Shown one piece after another: positions 26,251 through 35,689 of a stretch of DNA of 64,000 bases (the first letter of the stretch is position 1; every line of letters starts with the position of its first letter). A model generated the notes under the pieces. It worked only from the letters and a program-made list of their open reading frames with translations. It made no database searches and had not been told where the DNA came from. Made by a program: the position numbers and the translations under genes. This DNA is from Octadecabacter antarcticus 307 (GTDB taxonomy: Bacteria; Pseudomonadota; Alphaproteobacteria; Rhodobacterales; Rhodobacteraceae). The DNA lies in the NCBI RefSeq assembly GCF_000155675.2, contig NC_020911.1:1168501-1232500 (forward strand). Reading direction: 5' to 3'.

Positions 26251-27735
26251 ATGTCCCAAGATACCACTCCAAATACGAACCCAGATACGACTCATGACAC
26301 AATCCTATGGACATCCGATGATGCCGACGCCGCGACAGGTGGGCAATCCACCACCAAATGGGACGCCACGGGCGTGTCTATCGACACCCGCACCATCCAA
26401 TTGGGCGATTTGTTTGTCGCACTCACGGCAGAACGCGACGGACATGATTTTGTCGCGTCAGCACTCGCCAAAGGCGCTGCCGCTGCCATTGTGACCCACC
26501 GCCCCGCTGGTGTGGCTGACGATGCACCACTGCTGATTGTAGCGGATGTTCTGGCGGCACTCGGCGCGCTGGGGCAGGCGGCACGGGCGCGAACATCTGC
26601 CAAAGTCCTCGCCATCACTGGCTCCGTCGGTAAGACGTCTGCAAAAGAAATGGCGCGCGCAGTTTTGTCGCACCAAGGCCGTGTTCACGCCGCGCAAGCC
26701 AGCTACAACAACCACTGGGGCGTGCCCCTGACGCTGGCGCGTATGCCCGCTGATTGCGACTTTGCCGTCATCGAAATTGGCATGTCAAACCCCGGTGAAA
26801 TTGCGCCGCTGTCGCGCTTGACGCGACCAGATGTGGTGATGATCACGACCGTGGGTGCCGCTCACCTTCAGGCGTTTGACGACATTTCAGGCATCGCGCG
26901 CGAAAAAGCCTCAATCATCGACGGGCTATCATCGGGCGGCGTTGCGGTGCTGAACGCGGACATCGACTCCAGCCAGGTGCTGCAAAACTACGCCTCAAAA
27001 CGCCAGGTCACACAGGTATTGTTCGGGCAGATGTCGCGCACGTGGAAACTGGAACACGTGGCATTGGCGCAAGGCCAGACCTTGGTGCAGGCCGATACGC
27101 CCAATGGTCCGCTGATGTTCAAATTGTCCACCGCAGGACGCCATTTTGCGATGAACGGGCTGGGCATTCTGGCCGCCTGCGCCGCCCTTGGTGCGGACCC
27201 TGTTCTGGCGGCGATAGACCTTGGCCATTGGGTGCCCCCCGCAGGGCGTGGCACCCATGAAGTCGTCACGTTTGATCCCGCGATGGAACATGAAACGCTG
27301 ATCCTGATGGATGATGCGTTCAACGCCAACCCGACATCAGTGACCGCCGCTTTGGAAGTCCTTGCCGCGTATCAACCGCTCGACAATGTCGGCCGTATCG
27401 TCAAAGGGCGGCGTGTCGCGATCCTTGGCGATATGTTGGAACTCGGCCCGCATGAGAACGCGATGCACAGCGATCTCGCCAACGATCCGTCCATGCCCGT
27501 GCTGCATCTGATCCACTGCGCTGGCCCGCGCATGCGCCACCTCTATGACGCATTGCCCGACACTCAGCGGGGTCAATGGGCTGAAACGGCTGATGGTCTT
27601 GTGCGCAAAGCAGCCCAGTTGGTGGATGCTGGCGATATCGTGCTGGTCAAAGGCTCTAAGGGATCAAAAATCAGCCTTGTCGTTGACGCCATTCGAAAAC
27701 TGGGGCATCCCGATGCACCTAAAGGTTCCATATGA
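26251..27735 (+). CDS. murF: UDP-MurNAc-pentapeptide synthetase MurF
   Basis: Adds D-Ala-D-Ala to complete the cytoplasmic pentapeptide precursor. The 494 residues include VSIDTRTIQLGDLFVALTAE near residue 37, the ATP loop TGSVGKTS, the YNNHWGVPLTL segment, and LMDDAFNANPTSVTAAL, all characteristic of MurF. The N-terminal first 20 residues are polar and repetitive (DTTPNTNPDTTHDTI), an extension not usual in the family; no internal start has a better binding site. Starts at the base following the murE stop. Confidence 0.95.
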   Translation: MSQDTTPNTNPDTTHDTILWTSDDADAATGGQSTTKWDATGVSIDTRTIQLGDLFVALTAERDGHDFVASALAKGAAAAIVTHRPAGVADDAPLLIVADVLAALGALGQAARARTSAKVLAITGSVGKTSAKEMARAVLSHQGRVHAAQASYNNHWGVPLTLARMPADCDFAVIEIGMSNPGEIAPLSRLTRPDVVMITTVGAAHLQAFDDISGIAREKASIIDGLSSGGVAVLNADIDSSQVLQNYASKRQVTQVLFGQMSRTWKLEHVALAQGQTLVQADTPNGPLMFKLSTAGRHFAMNGLGILAACAALGADPVLAAIDLGHWVPPAGRGTHEVVTFDPAMEHETLILMDDAFNANPTSVTAALEVLAAYQPLDNVGRIVKGRRVAILGDMLELGPHENAMHSDLANDPSMPVLHLIHCAGPRMRHLYDALPDTQRGQWAETADGLVRKAAQLVDAGDIVLVKGSKGSKISLVVDAIRKLGHPDAPKGSI

Positions 27736-27775
27736 ACCGACACGATCTAGTGATTGAGCGACGGGATTTAAGCAT

Positions 27776-28858
27776 ATGTTGTATTGGCTAACGGCACTCT
27801 CGGATGGCGGCGACATCTTCAACCTGTTTCGCTACATCACATTTCGCGCTGGTGGCGCGTTCCTGACGGCGTTGATTTTTGGTTTTGTCTTCGGCCCGTC
27901 GTTGATCCGCGTGCTGCGCGCGCGCCAAGGCAAAGGCCAGCCAATCCGCGATGATGGCCCTGAATCGCATTTCGCCAAAGCAGGCACACCGACCATGGGT
28001 GGGCTGCTGATCGTCGGCGCATTGCTGACCTCCACACTACTCTGGGCGCGCCTTGATAACCCCTTCATCTGGATGGTTTTATTCGTCACAATGTCTTTCG
28101 CCCTGATCGGGTTCGCCGATGATTATGCCAAAGTCTCCAAACAAACGACCGCTGGGGTCTCAGGTCGCTTGCGCCTCATTCTTGGCTTTGTCATCGCGGG
28201 CATCGCCGCCTACTGGGCCGCGCAATACCACCCCGCCGAACTGCAAAACCAACTGGCATTGCCGGTCTTCAAGGACACGCTGATCAACCTCGGCGTGCTG
28301 TTCATCCCGTTTTCTATGATTGTGATCGTGGGGGCCGCCAACGCCGTCAACTTGACCGATGGCCTTGACGGGCTGGCCATCATGCCCGTGATGATTGCCG
28401 CTGGTACCTTCGCCATCATCGCCTATTTCGTCGGCCGCACTGACTTTACCGCTGAACTCGGCCTGCATTACGTCGCCGGAACCGGTGAACTCGCGATCTT
28501 TGCGGCAGGGCTTATCGGCGGCGGCCTTGGCTTTTTGTGGCACAATGCGCCGCCCGCCGCCGTCTTTATGGGCGACACCGGATCACTGGCCCTTGGCGGC
28601 GCGCTCGGCGCAATCGCAGTGGCCACAAAACACGAAATCGTCCTCGCCATCGTTGGCGGTCTTTTCGTGTTCGAGGCGATGTCGGTGATCATCCAGGTCC
28701 TCTACTTCAAACGCACCGGAAAACGCGTCTTCCTCATGGCCCCGATCCATCACCACTATGAGAAAAAGGGCTGGTCCGAGCCGCAGATCGTCATCCGCTT
28801 CTGGATCGTGTCCCTGATCTTGGCAGTAATTGGGCTCGCCACACTAAAAGTGCGTTAA
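27776..28858 (+). CDS. mraY: Phospho-MurNAc-pentapeptide transferase MraY
   Basis: Integral membrane enzyme of 360 residues that moves phospho-MurNAc-pentapeptide to undecaprenyl phosphate, making lipid I. Key loops: [11 protein letters not shown] near residue 75, [13 protein letters not shown] with the catalytic aspartates, [14 protein letters not shown], and the histidine loop [15 protein letters not shown] near the end. About ten membrane segments are evident. The next gene of the canonical cluster, murD, lies about 2.3 kb downstream behind an inserted islet. Confidence 0.96.
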   Translation: MLYWLTALSDGGDIFNLFRYITFRAGGAFLTALIFGFVFGPSLIRVLRARQGKGQPIRDDGPESHFAKAGTPTMGGLLIVGALLTSTLLWARLDNPFIWMVLFVTMSFALIGFADDYAKVSKQTTAGVSGRLRLILGFVIAGIAAYWAAQYHPAELQNQLALPVFKDTLINLGVLFIPFSMIVIVGAANAVNLTDGLDGLAIMPVMIAAGTFAIIAYFVGRTDFTAELGLHYVAGTGELAIFAAGLIGGGLGFLWHNAPPAAVFMGDTGSLALGGALGAIAVATKHEIVLAIVGGLFVFEAMSVIIQVLYFKRTGKRVFLMAPIHHHYEKKGWSEPQIVIRFWIVSLILAVIGLATLKVR

Positions 28859-28885
28859 TCCCCGCGAAACGTCAGTTTTGCGGAG

Positions 28886-28925
28886 TGCGCGGCAGCGAAT
28901 GGCAAAGCCAATCGCCGAGCAAACA
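28886..28925. repeat. Possible further type A palindromic mini-element
   Basis: TGCGCGGCAG (one mismatch to the TGCCCGGCAG end of the elements at 6222 and 6365) is followed by a hairpin CGAaTGGC-AAA-GCCAaTCG, with the same AAA loop as the copy at 6222. The other terminus is not well conserved, so membership is tentative. It lies just after mraY. Confidence 0.35.
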
Positions 28926-28957
28926 CCCTGTCCAGCCAGACGCTAAACTCTCCCCAC

Positions 28958-29365
28958 CTAAACCGGCATATCTCCCCCGAAATCATCCTCCTTGTCCGCA
29001 AAGCGTGCCAACCACGCCTCGGCCTTGGCCTCATCCGCCATGTCAAAACACTTGATCTCCAGTCCCGGGATCAACGCGCCTTCAATTCTGGCCGCCGTTT
29101 GCAACCAGCCGATGTCGGTCAGCACCGCGCAGCGGCTAAAGTGTTTGATCAGGGAAAACAGCTTTGGCAGGCGCATCATCTCAGCCGCCAGCGCGCCGCC
29201 CGTTGGCATTGAAAACGACGGTATTTTATACATCATAACGCCGTTGCTGATGTCCTGTGATGCCTCAAACAGTTCATCAAGCCCTGCGGCCATCATATCA
29301 CTGTCAAGGATCGCGCTCAGTTCAATATCAACGCGGTTCGGGCCAGTCTTATGGATCAATAACAT
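28958..29365 (-). CDS. STAS/SpoIIAA-like protein
   Basis: Cytoplasmic protein of about 135 residues in the SpoIIAA-like (STAS) fold group: MLLIHKTGPNRVDIELSAIL at the start, VMMYKIPSFSMPTGGALAAE in the middle and WLQTAARIEGALIPGLEIK near the end. The ATG at 29365 is chosen because AGAGG stands eight bases before it; the frame continues to 29380. The DxS phosphorylation-type site of anti-sigma antagonists is not evident, so a membrane- or lipid-associated role as in other SpoIIAA-like proteins is as likely. It points against the cell-wall cluster and is an inserted islet. Confidence 0.75.
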   Translation of the reverse strand: MLLIHKTGPNRVDIELSAILDSDMMAAGLDELFEASQDISNGVMMYKIPSFSMPTGGALAAEMMRLPKLFSLIKHFSRCAVLTDIGWLQTAARIEGALIPGLEIKCFDMADEAKAEAWLARFADKEDDFGGDMPV

Positions 29366-29606
29366 AGGGTGTCCTCTCACATGGGTTACACCGCTACCCT
29401 ACACCTATCTCGCCCGCGCCACACTAATCTAGCGCAAACTGCGGCTTTACCGATCCTGCCGCTTTATCCGCCCGAAACCTGCTGCGCGCTTGGACCTCGG
29501 GCTGGGCAATCAAACAGAACGCGCGATCTCGCGGCCCATCTACCGTTTCGCCCCTTTTCAACCGTGGGTTACACGGTAAGGTGCCAATGAGAAGCGGAGT
29601 GATTTG

Positions 29607-31000
29607 ATGATGTGGGCAACGATACTGGCTGGCCTTGAGACGTATTCTGCTGAAATAGCATCCGTTACGGGAATTGGAGTGCTGCTCGGTTGGGTGTTTA
29701 AGCCTTGGCGTAAATCGAAGAAGACAGACCTGTCGGATGAAACCATTGAAAAAATCGCCCCAGCCCAAGTCAAAGACGGCACAACGCTCACAGTCCCAGA
29801 ATTCATCCGCCTGCGCCGCGAACTCAAAGCCGACCTAGAAGACGAACTCACCCGCGCCGACGAAACCGAAAAGACCCGACTCCGCGCCCGCATCACCGAA
29901 CTCGAATCCCAAATCGCCAATCCAGACGCAGCGCTTGCAGAGCTACAAAAATTATCAAAGATCTACGCGCCGAACTTAAAGGGTCCTCGAATGATCCAAA
30001 ATTCGTTGCTGCGCTAAAAGCTTTTGAAGAGGGTCGATTTGTAAACGCCGACGGCATCTTCGCAGAAATCGAAGCCCGCAATGACCTCGCCGTCCAAGAA
30101 TCCGCCCGCGCCGCATTCGGTCGCGGCGAAGTGGCCGAAGCCGAGTTGCGATGGGCAGACGCCGCAGACCACTACGTCAAATCTGCCAGACTCCATGAAA
30201 CCTTTGCCGCCTTGCGCAAAGCCAGCGAATTTCTCGGGCGGGCTGGGCGCTACACTGATGCCCATAAACACAGCAGCGATCTTGTGATCTTCGCAAAGGC
30301 GAATGAGCCGCAAGAGCATATAGCAAACGCGTTAAATGAGAACGCTGTCCATCTGAAGGCAATGGGTCAATACGCCGAGGCTGAAAAGCTCTTCCGTCAA
30401 GCGCTCGACATTAACCGCGCCACGATTGGGGAGGCGCATCCGAACTATGCAATCGGCCTTAACAACCTCGCGATGGTGGTTAAGGCGCAGGTGCGATTGG
30501 ATGAGGCTGAAACGCTCTTGCGCCAAGCGCTCGACATTACCCGCGCCACGATTGGGGATGGGCATCCGGACTATGCAATCCGCCTCAACAACCTCGCGGG
30601 GGTGGTTAAGGCGCAGGGGCGGTTGGACGAGGCTGAACCGCTCTTCCGCCAAGCGCTCGACATTGACCGCGCCACGATTGGGGAGGCGCATCCGGACTAT
30701 GCAATCCGCCTCAACAACCTCGCGGGGGTGATTCAGGCGCAGGGGCGATTGGCGGAGGCTGAAACGCTCTTCCGTCAAGCGCTCGACATCGACCGCGCCA
30801 CGATTGGGGACGGGCATCCGGACTATGCGACCCACCTTCACAACCTCGCTGTGTTATTGGTCAAACTGGATCGGCCGGAGGAGGCACGGCCGATGTTTGT
30901 GCAAGCCTTGGCAATCTTCCAAGCGATCCTGCCTGCGGATCATCCAAACATCGCTGGCGTCGAAAACCACATCGCCAATCTCCCCCCCGCCGCCAATTAA
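29607..31000 (+). pseudogene. TPR-repeat protein gene with a -1 frameshift at an A5 tract
   Basis: Two abutting frames together make one protein. The first (29607-30017) has GGAG eight bases before its ATG, a membrane-helix-like start (ILAGLETYSAEIASVTGIG), and a coiled coil. After ELQK at about 29949 the continuation IIKDLRAELKGS is found one frame back, leading into four near-identical 42-residue kinesin-light-chain type TPR units (FRQALDIDRATIGEAHPDYA and variants) ending at 31000. Restoring one A in the run at 29947-29951 rejoins the frames. It could be a dead gene, a phase-variable one, or a sequencing error. Function unknown, probably a protein-binding scaffold. Confidence 0.75.
30380..30885 (+). 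repeat. 126-bp tandem repeats coding for TPR units
   Basis: About four copies of a 126-bp unit, each containing GCGCTCGACATT (or variant) then CGCGCCACGATTGGGGA. The DNA is much more alike between units than TPR structure requires, which points to recent unit duplication or gene conversion. Confidence 0.85.
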
Positions 31001-31189
31001 CCTTTCCCATCAAATCCAGCCATACACACACCCGCCGTGTACCGCCTGTGTACGCGTGGTGTACGCTGTATGCCTTTGCCCAAATTCCGTTAACCTATCT
31101 TGCGCAACGCGGTGTAAAACGCCATTAATCGCCCAACAACAGGGCAAGATTCAGGGCCAAATTCAGGGCCAAATTTAGGGACGTAAATC
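31001..31189 (+). promoter_or_regulatory. Spacer before murD with short direct repeats
   Basis: Contains three GTGTAC words (about 31038-31065) and a 12-base tandem repeat, CAGGGCCAAATT, twice in a row and once degenerate (31151-31178), ending just before the murD ribosome-binding region. Since the islet separates murD from mraY, a murD promoter is expected here; no strong -35/-10 pair was identified. Confidence 0.35.
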
Positions 31190-32587
31190 ATGATTCCAGT
31201 ACAGGGTTTTTCCGGTAAAACCGTCGCCGTTTTGGGGCTGGGGCGGTCCGGTCTGGCGGCTGTCGCGGCCTTGCAAGCTGGCGGCGCAAACGTGGTCGTT
31301 TGGGATGATGCTCCGGATGCCGAAACCAAGGCGGGCGATGCCGGTGTGACGCTGAAAGACCTCACAAAACACGGCGCTTTCAAGGACATAGCCTGCCTCA
31401 TCACCTCCCCCGGTATTGCGCATCTTTACCCCGCGCCGCACCCCGCAATTGCGCGCGCCATGGCCGAAGGCTGCCCTGTGGACAATGATATCGGTCTGTT
31501 TTTTCGCAGTTTCGCGACGTCCGAATGGGATGAATTTGACAGCATCCCCAAGGTCATTGCCGTCACCGGATCCAACGGCAAATCCACCACGTCCGCGCTG
31601 ATCTATCACATCCTCGAACACGCTGGCCGACCCGTCCAGCTGGGCGGCAACATTGGACGCGGCGTTCTCGACCTCGACGAAGCCCACGACGGCGAAGTTA
31701 TTGTATTAGAATTAAGCAGTTACCAGATCGACCTCGCCCGCGCACTGACGCCGGACGTCGCCGTTTTCACCAACCTAACCCCCGATCACCTAGACCGCCA
31801 CGCAGGCCACGGCGGCTACTTCGCCGCCAAGCGCCGCCTGTTTGCCGAAGGCGGCCCCGACCGCGCGGTGATTGGTGTCGATGAAGCGGAAGGCCACTAT
31901 ATCGCCAATCAACTGTCCGAGGGGCCGAGCGATGATCGCGTGATCCGCGTGTCGTCTGGGCAAAAACTTGATGGTATCGGTTGGTCCGTGTTCGCGCGCA
32001 AAAGATTCCTGAACGAATATCGCAAGGGGCGGCAGGTCGGATCGATTGATCTGCGCGCCATCGCTGGATTGCCTGGGGTGCACAACCACCAGAACGCTTG
32101 TGCTGCTTACGCCGCGTGTCGGGCGTTGGGGATCGGGCCGCGCGTGATCGAGGCCGCGCTGATCAGTTTCAAAGGGTTGCCGCACCGCAGCCAGTTGATC
32201 GCGGAACATGCTGGCGTGCGGTTTGTGAACGACAGCAAAGCGACAAATGTGGATGCAGCGGCAAAGGCATTGGCGGCGTTCGACAAGGTGCGCTGGATCT
32301 GTGGTGGCTTGGAAAAAGACGGTGGGTTGGATGCCTTGCTGCCCGCACCAACGGTCGTAAAGGCCTACGTGATCGGGCGTGAGGCAGCGGCGTTTGCGAT
32401 GAAGCTCAAGGGGCTGGATGTTGAGGTCTGCGGTGATATGGCAACAGCGGTGACACAGGCCGCGGCGGACGCGCAGGCGGGCGAAACAGTACTGTTAGCC
32501 CCCGCTGCCGCGTCTTTTGATCAATACGATAATTTTGAGCGACGTGGTGATGATTTTGCGGCCTGCGTGGCCGGATTAAATGATTAG
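31190..32587 (+). CDS. murD: UDP-MurNAc-L-Ala-D-Glu ligase MurD
   Basis: Mur ligase adding D-glutamate. The 465 residues start [20 protein letters not shown], with [13 protein letters not shown], the ATP loop TGSNGKST near residue 125, [10 protein letters not shown], and [17 protein letters not shown] typical of MurD. The C-terminal domain ends in [19 protein letters not shown], the MurD signature that includes the SFDQF-like motif. Follows the TPR islet and precedes convergent rsmJ. Confidence 0.95.
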   Translation: MIPVQGFSGKTVAVLGLGRSGLAAVAALQAGGANVVVWDDAPDAETKAGDAGVTLKDLTKHGAFKDIACLITSPGIAHLYPAPHPAIARAMAEGCPVDNDIGLFFRSFATSEWDEFDSIPKVIAVTGSNGKSTTSALIYHILEHAGRPVQLGGNIGRGVLDLDEAHDGEVIVLELSSYQIDLARALTPDVAVFTNLTPDHLDRHAGHGGYFAAKRRLFAEGGPDRAVIGVDEAEGHYIANQLSEGPSDDRVIRVSSGQKLDGIGWSVFARKRFLNEYRKGRQVGSIDLRAIAGLPGVHNHQNACAAYAACRALGIGPRVIEAALISFKGLPHRSQLIAEHAGVRFVNDSKATNVDAAAKALAAFDKVRWICGGLEKDGGLDALLPAPTVVKAYVIGREAAAFAMKLKGLDVEVCGDMATAVTQAAADAQAGETVLLAPAAASFDQYDNFERRGDDFAACVAGLND

Positions 32588-32595
32588 CGCGCAGT

Positions 32596-33198
32596 TCATC
32601 CAACCATAAAAATGTCATAGCGCGTTGATTTTCCAAGTATTTGATGGGAACAGGCCCGCCCTACATTGATTGGATCAGCCTTCGAGGGCCATTTGAGAAC
32701 CACGCGATTTCGCGCACACCCAAGTGCCAGACGCACCAGATCAGCGGCATCTTCGTCCGTTCCGACGATCGCGCGCACTTGGCGCAGTTCGCGTTTTACC
32801 AGTGCCGAATTTTTGCGAGGTGGATGCATGGGATCAATTAGAACAGCCTCGCCCGCAAGATCCGGCAGCAGGTCTTTCGCATCGCCTTTCAGTAGCGTCA
32901 TGCGGCCAATTATTTCGCGAAATTCGCCACCCTCTGCCAAGGCGCGGGCCATGCCATCCGCCAGCAAAGCGTGCATTATATCCGAGCGTTCAATCATCAC
33001 GACCTGCGCGCCCAGCGACGCCAGCAGAAACGCGTCGCGCCCCAAACCAGCCGTGGCATCGACAATCATCGGTGTCTTGCCAGCCCGCAGCCCCATGGCT
33101 TTGGCCAATGCCTGTCCGCGTCCACCGCCAAATCGCAGGCGATGGGCGACAGCTCCGCTGACAAAATCGACCCGCAATTCTGCCGCCGCTTTGGTCAT
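32596..33198 (-). CDS. rsmJ: 16S rRNA (guanine-1516-N2)-methyltransferase RsmJ
   Basis: Class I SAM-dependent methyltransferase of 200 residues. The ATG at 33198 shares ATGA with the upstream gene's stop and begins MTKAAAELRVDFVSGAVAHR, the RsmJ/YhiQ start. Further signatures are RRxGGGxGQ-like RFGGGRGQALAKA, VDATAGLGRDAFLLASLG for cofactor binding, and LIDPMHPPRKNSALVKRE for catalysis. On the opposite strand to the surrounding cell-wall genes, coupled to the YhiN-type flavoprotein, as also seen in gene neighbourhoods elsewhere. Confidence 0.88.
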   Translation of the reverse strand: MTKAAAELRVDFVSGAVAHRLRFGGGRGQALAKAMGLRAGKTPMIVDATAGLGRDAFLLASLGAQVVMIERSDIMHALLADGMARALAEGGEFREIIGRMTLLKGDAKDLLPDLAGEAVLIDPMHPPRKNSALVKRELRQVRAIVGTDEDAADLVRLALGCARNRVVLKWPSKADPINVGRACSHQILGKSTRYDIFMVG

Positions 33199-34379
33199 GG
33201 CGCACCCGTCGCAATCGCCATGCCTGCGGCATAACCGGACGACCACGCCCATTGGAAATTATACCCCCCAAGCCAGCCTGTGACGTCGACCGCTTCGCCG
33301 ATGAAATACAGGTGCGGTGTGGCTTTGGATTGCATGGTTTTAGACGATAATTCGTTGGTATTCACGCCGCCAACAGTGACTTCGGCGGTGCGGTAGCCTT
33401 CGGTGCCGGATGGTTTGAGGGACCAGTTTTGCAGGGACGCGGCGAGGTCGGCGATGCGCGCATCCGCCAGATCACCGACGTTTCCTGTTAGGTCCAGTTC
33501 GCCGCCCAGAAAGTCCACAAGACGCGCGGGGAGGTGCACTGCGAGAGCGGTTGTGAGCGCCTTTCGCCCGTCTTGCGCGCGCTGGGTTTTCAGCGCAGCG
33601 GTGATGTCAAAATCGGGCGCGAGCGCGACCCGCACGTCTTCGCCCATCTGCCAATAACTCGACGCTTGCAGCACGGCGGGGCCCGACAGCCCGCGGTGGG
33701 TAAACAGCAAGGATTCATCAAAAGTTGCGCCGTCTGCCGTGATTAAACGCGCAGGCGTGGCGGTGCCCGCAATCGGTTTGAATCTATCGTCCGAAAACGT
33801 GAACGGCACGAGGGCAGGGCGCGTGTCGGTAACGGCCAGCCCGAATTGTTCTGCGATTTCATAGGCTAGTCCGGTCGCGCCCATTTTTGGAATGGATTTG
33901 CCGCCCGTCGCAACCACCAGATTGTCAGCTTGTACCAGTGTGACCTGTCCAAGGCGTTTCAGGGCAACGTGGAAGTGTGTGCCATCGTGGCGAATAGTGC
34001 CGACCTCGGTTTGCAACCACAAATCAGCTGTCGGTGCGATCTCAGCCAGCAACATCGCGATGATGTCTTTGGCTGATGTATCGCAAAACAATTGGCCCAG
34101 CGTTTTTTCATGCCATGCGATGCCGTGACGATCCACGAGGTCAATGAAATCCCATTGGGTGTAGCGCGCCAGCGCGGATTTCGCGAAATGCGGATTCTGG
34201 CTGATAAAGTTGGTGGGCGTGGTGCCAAGGTTGGTGAAATTGCAGCGCCCGCCGCCTGAAATGCGGATTTTTTCTGCCGGGGCTTTGGCGTGATCCACGA
34301 CCAGCGTGTTCGGCCCCGAAAAGGCCGCGCAGTGCAGTCCGGCGGCGCCCGCGCCAAGGATAAGAGTGTTCACATGCAT
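33195..34379 (-). CDS. YhiN/HI0933-family FAD-dependent flavoprotein
   Basis: Predicted NAD(P)/FAD-dependent oxidoreductase of 394 residues (TIGR03862-like BaiN/YhiN group). The ATG at 34379 starts MHVNTLILGAGAAGLHCA, a dinucleotide-binding loop at the very N-terminus; a longer frame from 34436 lies in a palindromic region. Other family blocks are ISGGGRCNFTN, the LVVATGGKSIPKMGATG segment and the C-terminal YFIGEAVDVTGWLGGYNFQW. Its physiological reaction is unknown. Overlaps rsmJ by ATGA. Confidence 0.9.
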   Translation of the reverse strand: MHVNTLILGAGAAGLHCAAFSGPNTLVVDHAKAPAEKIRISGGGRCNFTNLGTTPTNFISQNPHFAKSALARYTQWDFIDLVDRHGIAWHEKTLGQLFCDTSAKDIIAMLLAEIAPTADLWLQTEVGTIRHDGTHFHVALKRLGQVTLVQADNLVVATGGKSIPKMGATGLAYEIAEQFGLAVTDTRPALVPFTFSDDRFKPIAGTATPARLITADGATFDESLLFTHRGLSGPAVLQASSYWQMGEDVRVALAPDFDITAALKTQRAQDGRKALTTALAVHLPARLVDFLGGELDLTGNVGDLADARIADLAASLQNWSLKPSGTEGYRTAEVTVGGVNTNELSSKTMQSKATPHLYFIGEAVDVTGWLGGYNFQWAWSSGYAAGMAIATGAP

Positions 34380-34395
34380 GCAGTTGAGGTGCCTT

Positions 34396-34439
34396 GAAAT
34401 GACCCCTCGCGCAAGGGGGCGAAATAACGACGTCATTTC
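34396..34439. repeat. Nested palindrome ahead of the YhiN-type gene
   Basis: GAAATGAC (34396-34403) pairs with GTCATTTC (34432-34439) and encloses a second hairpin CCCCT-CGCGCA-AGGGG. It lies upstream of the flavoprotein start and between two divergent units, so it could be an operator or a remnant palindromic element. Confidence 0.5.
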
Positions 34440-34519
34440 ACTGGAATCGCGGGGCTTTTCACGTTACACATGGTATCAGACCCGGAAAACGGGCGTATTG
34501 AGGCAGTAAGGCAGTCGCC

Positions 34520-35686
34520 ATGACAGAAATGGTTTTCGGAGCGATCCCTGTGCAATCAGGTGATCCTGTTCTTCCACGTTGGTGGCGAACGGTGGATAAA
34601 TGGACGCTGTCCTGCGTCCTTGCATTATTTGGTATTGGATTGTTGTTGGGGCTGGCCGCGTCGCCGCCCTTGGCCGCGAAAAATGGGTTTGAGCCGTTCC
34701 ACTATGTACAACGCCAAGCCGTCTTTGGGTTCATTGCTATGGTGGCATTGATCGTCACGTCGATGATGTCACCCACATTGGTGCGCAGATTGGCTGTGCT
34801 TGGCTTTGTGGCGTCTTTTATTGCGTTGATGGGCCTGCCGCTCTTTGGTACCGATTTTGGCAAAGGGGCGGTGCGGTGGTATTCGCTTGGGTTTGCATCA
34901 TTGCAGCCGTCCGAATTTCTTAAGCCTGGATTTGTTGTTGTGGCCGCATGGTTTATGGCTGCGAGCCAAGACGTTGGTGGACCACCCGGTAAGACATACT
35001 CGCTAATCTTGACGCTTGTGATCGTGTTGTTCTTGGCGATGCAGCCGGACTTTGGTCAATCCGCACTGTTCCTGTTTGGCTGGGGGGTCATGTATTTTGT
35101 CGCCGGCGCGCCGATCCTGGTGCTGGTCGGTTTGGCGGGCATTGTGACCTTTGGTGGCACGCTTTTGTATTCCAATTCCGAACACTTCGCGCGTCGCATT
35201 GACGGGTTTCTGAACCCTGATATCGACCCCACCACACAGATTGGTTATGCCACAAATGCGATCCGCGAAGGTGGGTTCTTTGGCGTAGGAGTCGGTGAAG
35301 GGCAGGTGAAATGGTCGCTTCCCGACGCCCACACGGATTTCATTATCGCAGTGGCGGCAGAAGAATACGGTCTGATCTGTGTGTTGGCGGTGATCACGTT
35401 GTATTCGATTGTTGTTGTGCGATCCCTGATACGCCTGATGAAAGAACGTGACCCGTTCATCCGGCTGGCGGGCTGCGGTTTGGCCTGTATGGTCGGGGTT
35501 CAGGCGATGATCAACATGGGCGTGGCTGTCCGACTTTTGCCTGCCAAAGGTATGACGTTGCCGTTCATAAGCTATGGCGGTTCATCTGTTATCGCGTCCG
35601 GCATTGCGGTTGGCATGCTGCTGGCGTTCACGCGCACGCGTCCACAGGGCCAGATCGGTGATATCTTGCTGCGGCGGGGGCGGTAG
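34520..35686 (+). CDS. ftsW: Septal peptidoglycan glycosyltransferase FtsW
   Basis: SEDS-family polytopic membrane protein of 388 residues polymerising lipid II at the septum with FtsI. About ten helices are visible. Conserved loops are GAVRWYSLGFASLQPSEFLK (residues about 115-135), QPDFGQSALFLFGWG, and the catalytic-loop region around VGVGEGQVKWSLPDAHTDFI followed by AEEYGLIC. The end carries LPFISYGGSS, another SEDS hallmark. It begins a short run with murG and murC. Confidence 0.95.
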   Translation: MTEMVFGAIPVQSGDPVLPRWWRTVDKWTLSCVLALFGIGLLLGLAASPPLAAKNGFEPFHYVQRQAVFGFIAMVALIVTSMMSPTLVRRLAVLGFVASFIALMGLPLFGTDFGKGAVRWYSLGFASLQPSEFLKPGFVVVAAWFMAASQDVGGPPGKTYSLILTLVIVLFLAMQPDFGQSALFLFGWGVMYFVAGAPILVLVGLAGIVTFGGTLLYSNSEHFARRIDGFLNPDIDPTTQIGYATNAIREGGFFGVGVGEGQVKWSLPDAHTDFIIAVAAEEYGLICVLAVITLYSIVVVRSLIRLMKERDPFIRLAGCGLACMVGVQAMINMGVAVRLLPAKGMTLPFISYGGSSVIASGIAVGMLLAFTRTRPQGQIGDILLRRGR

Positions 35687-35689
35687 ACG

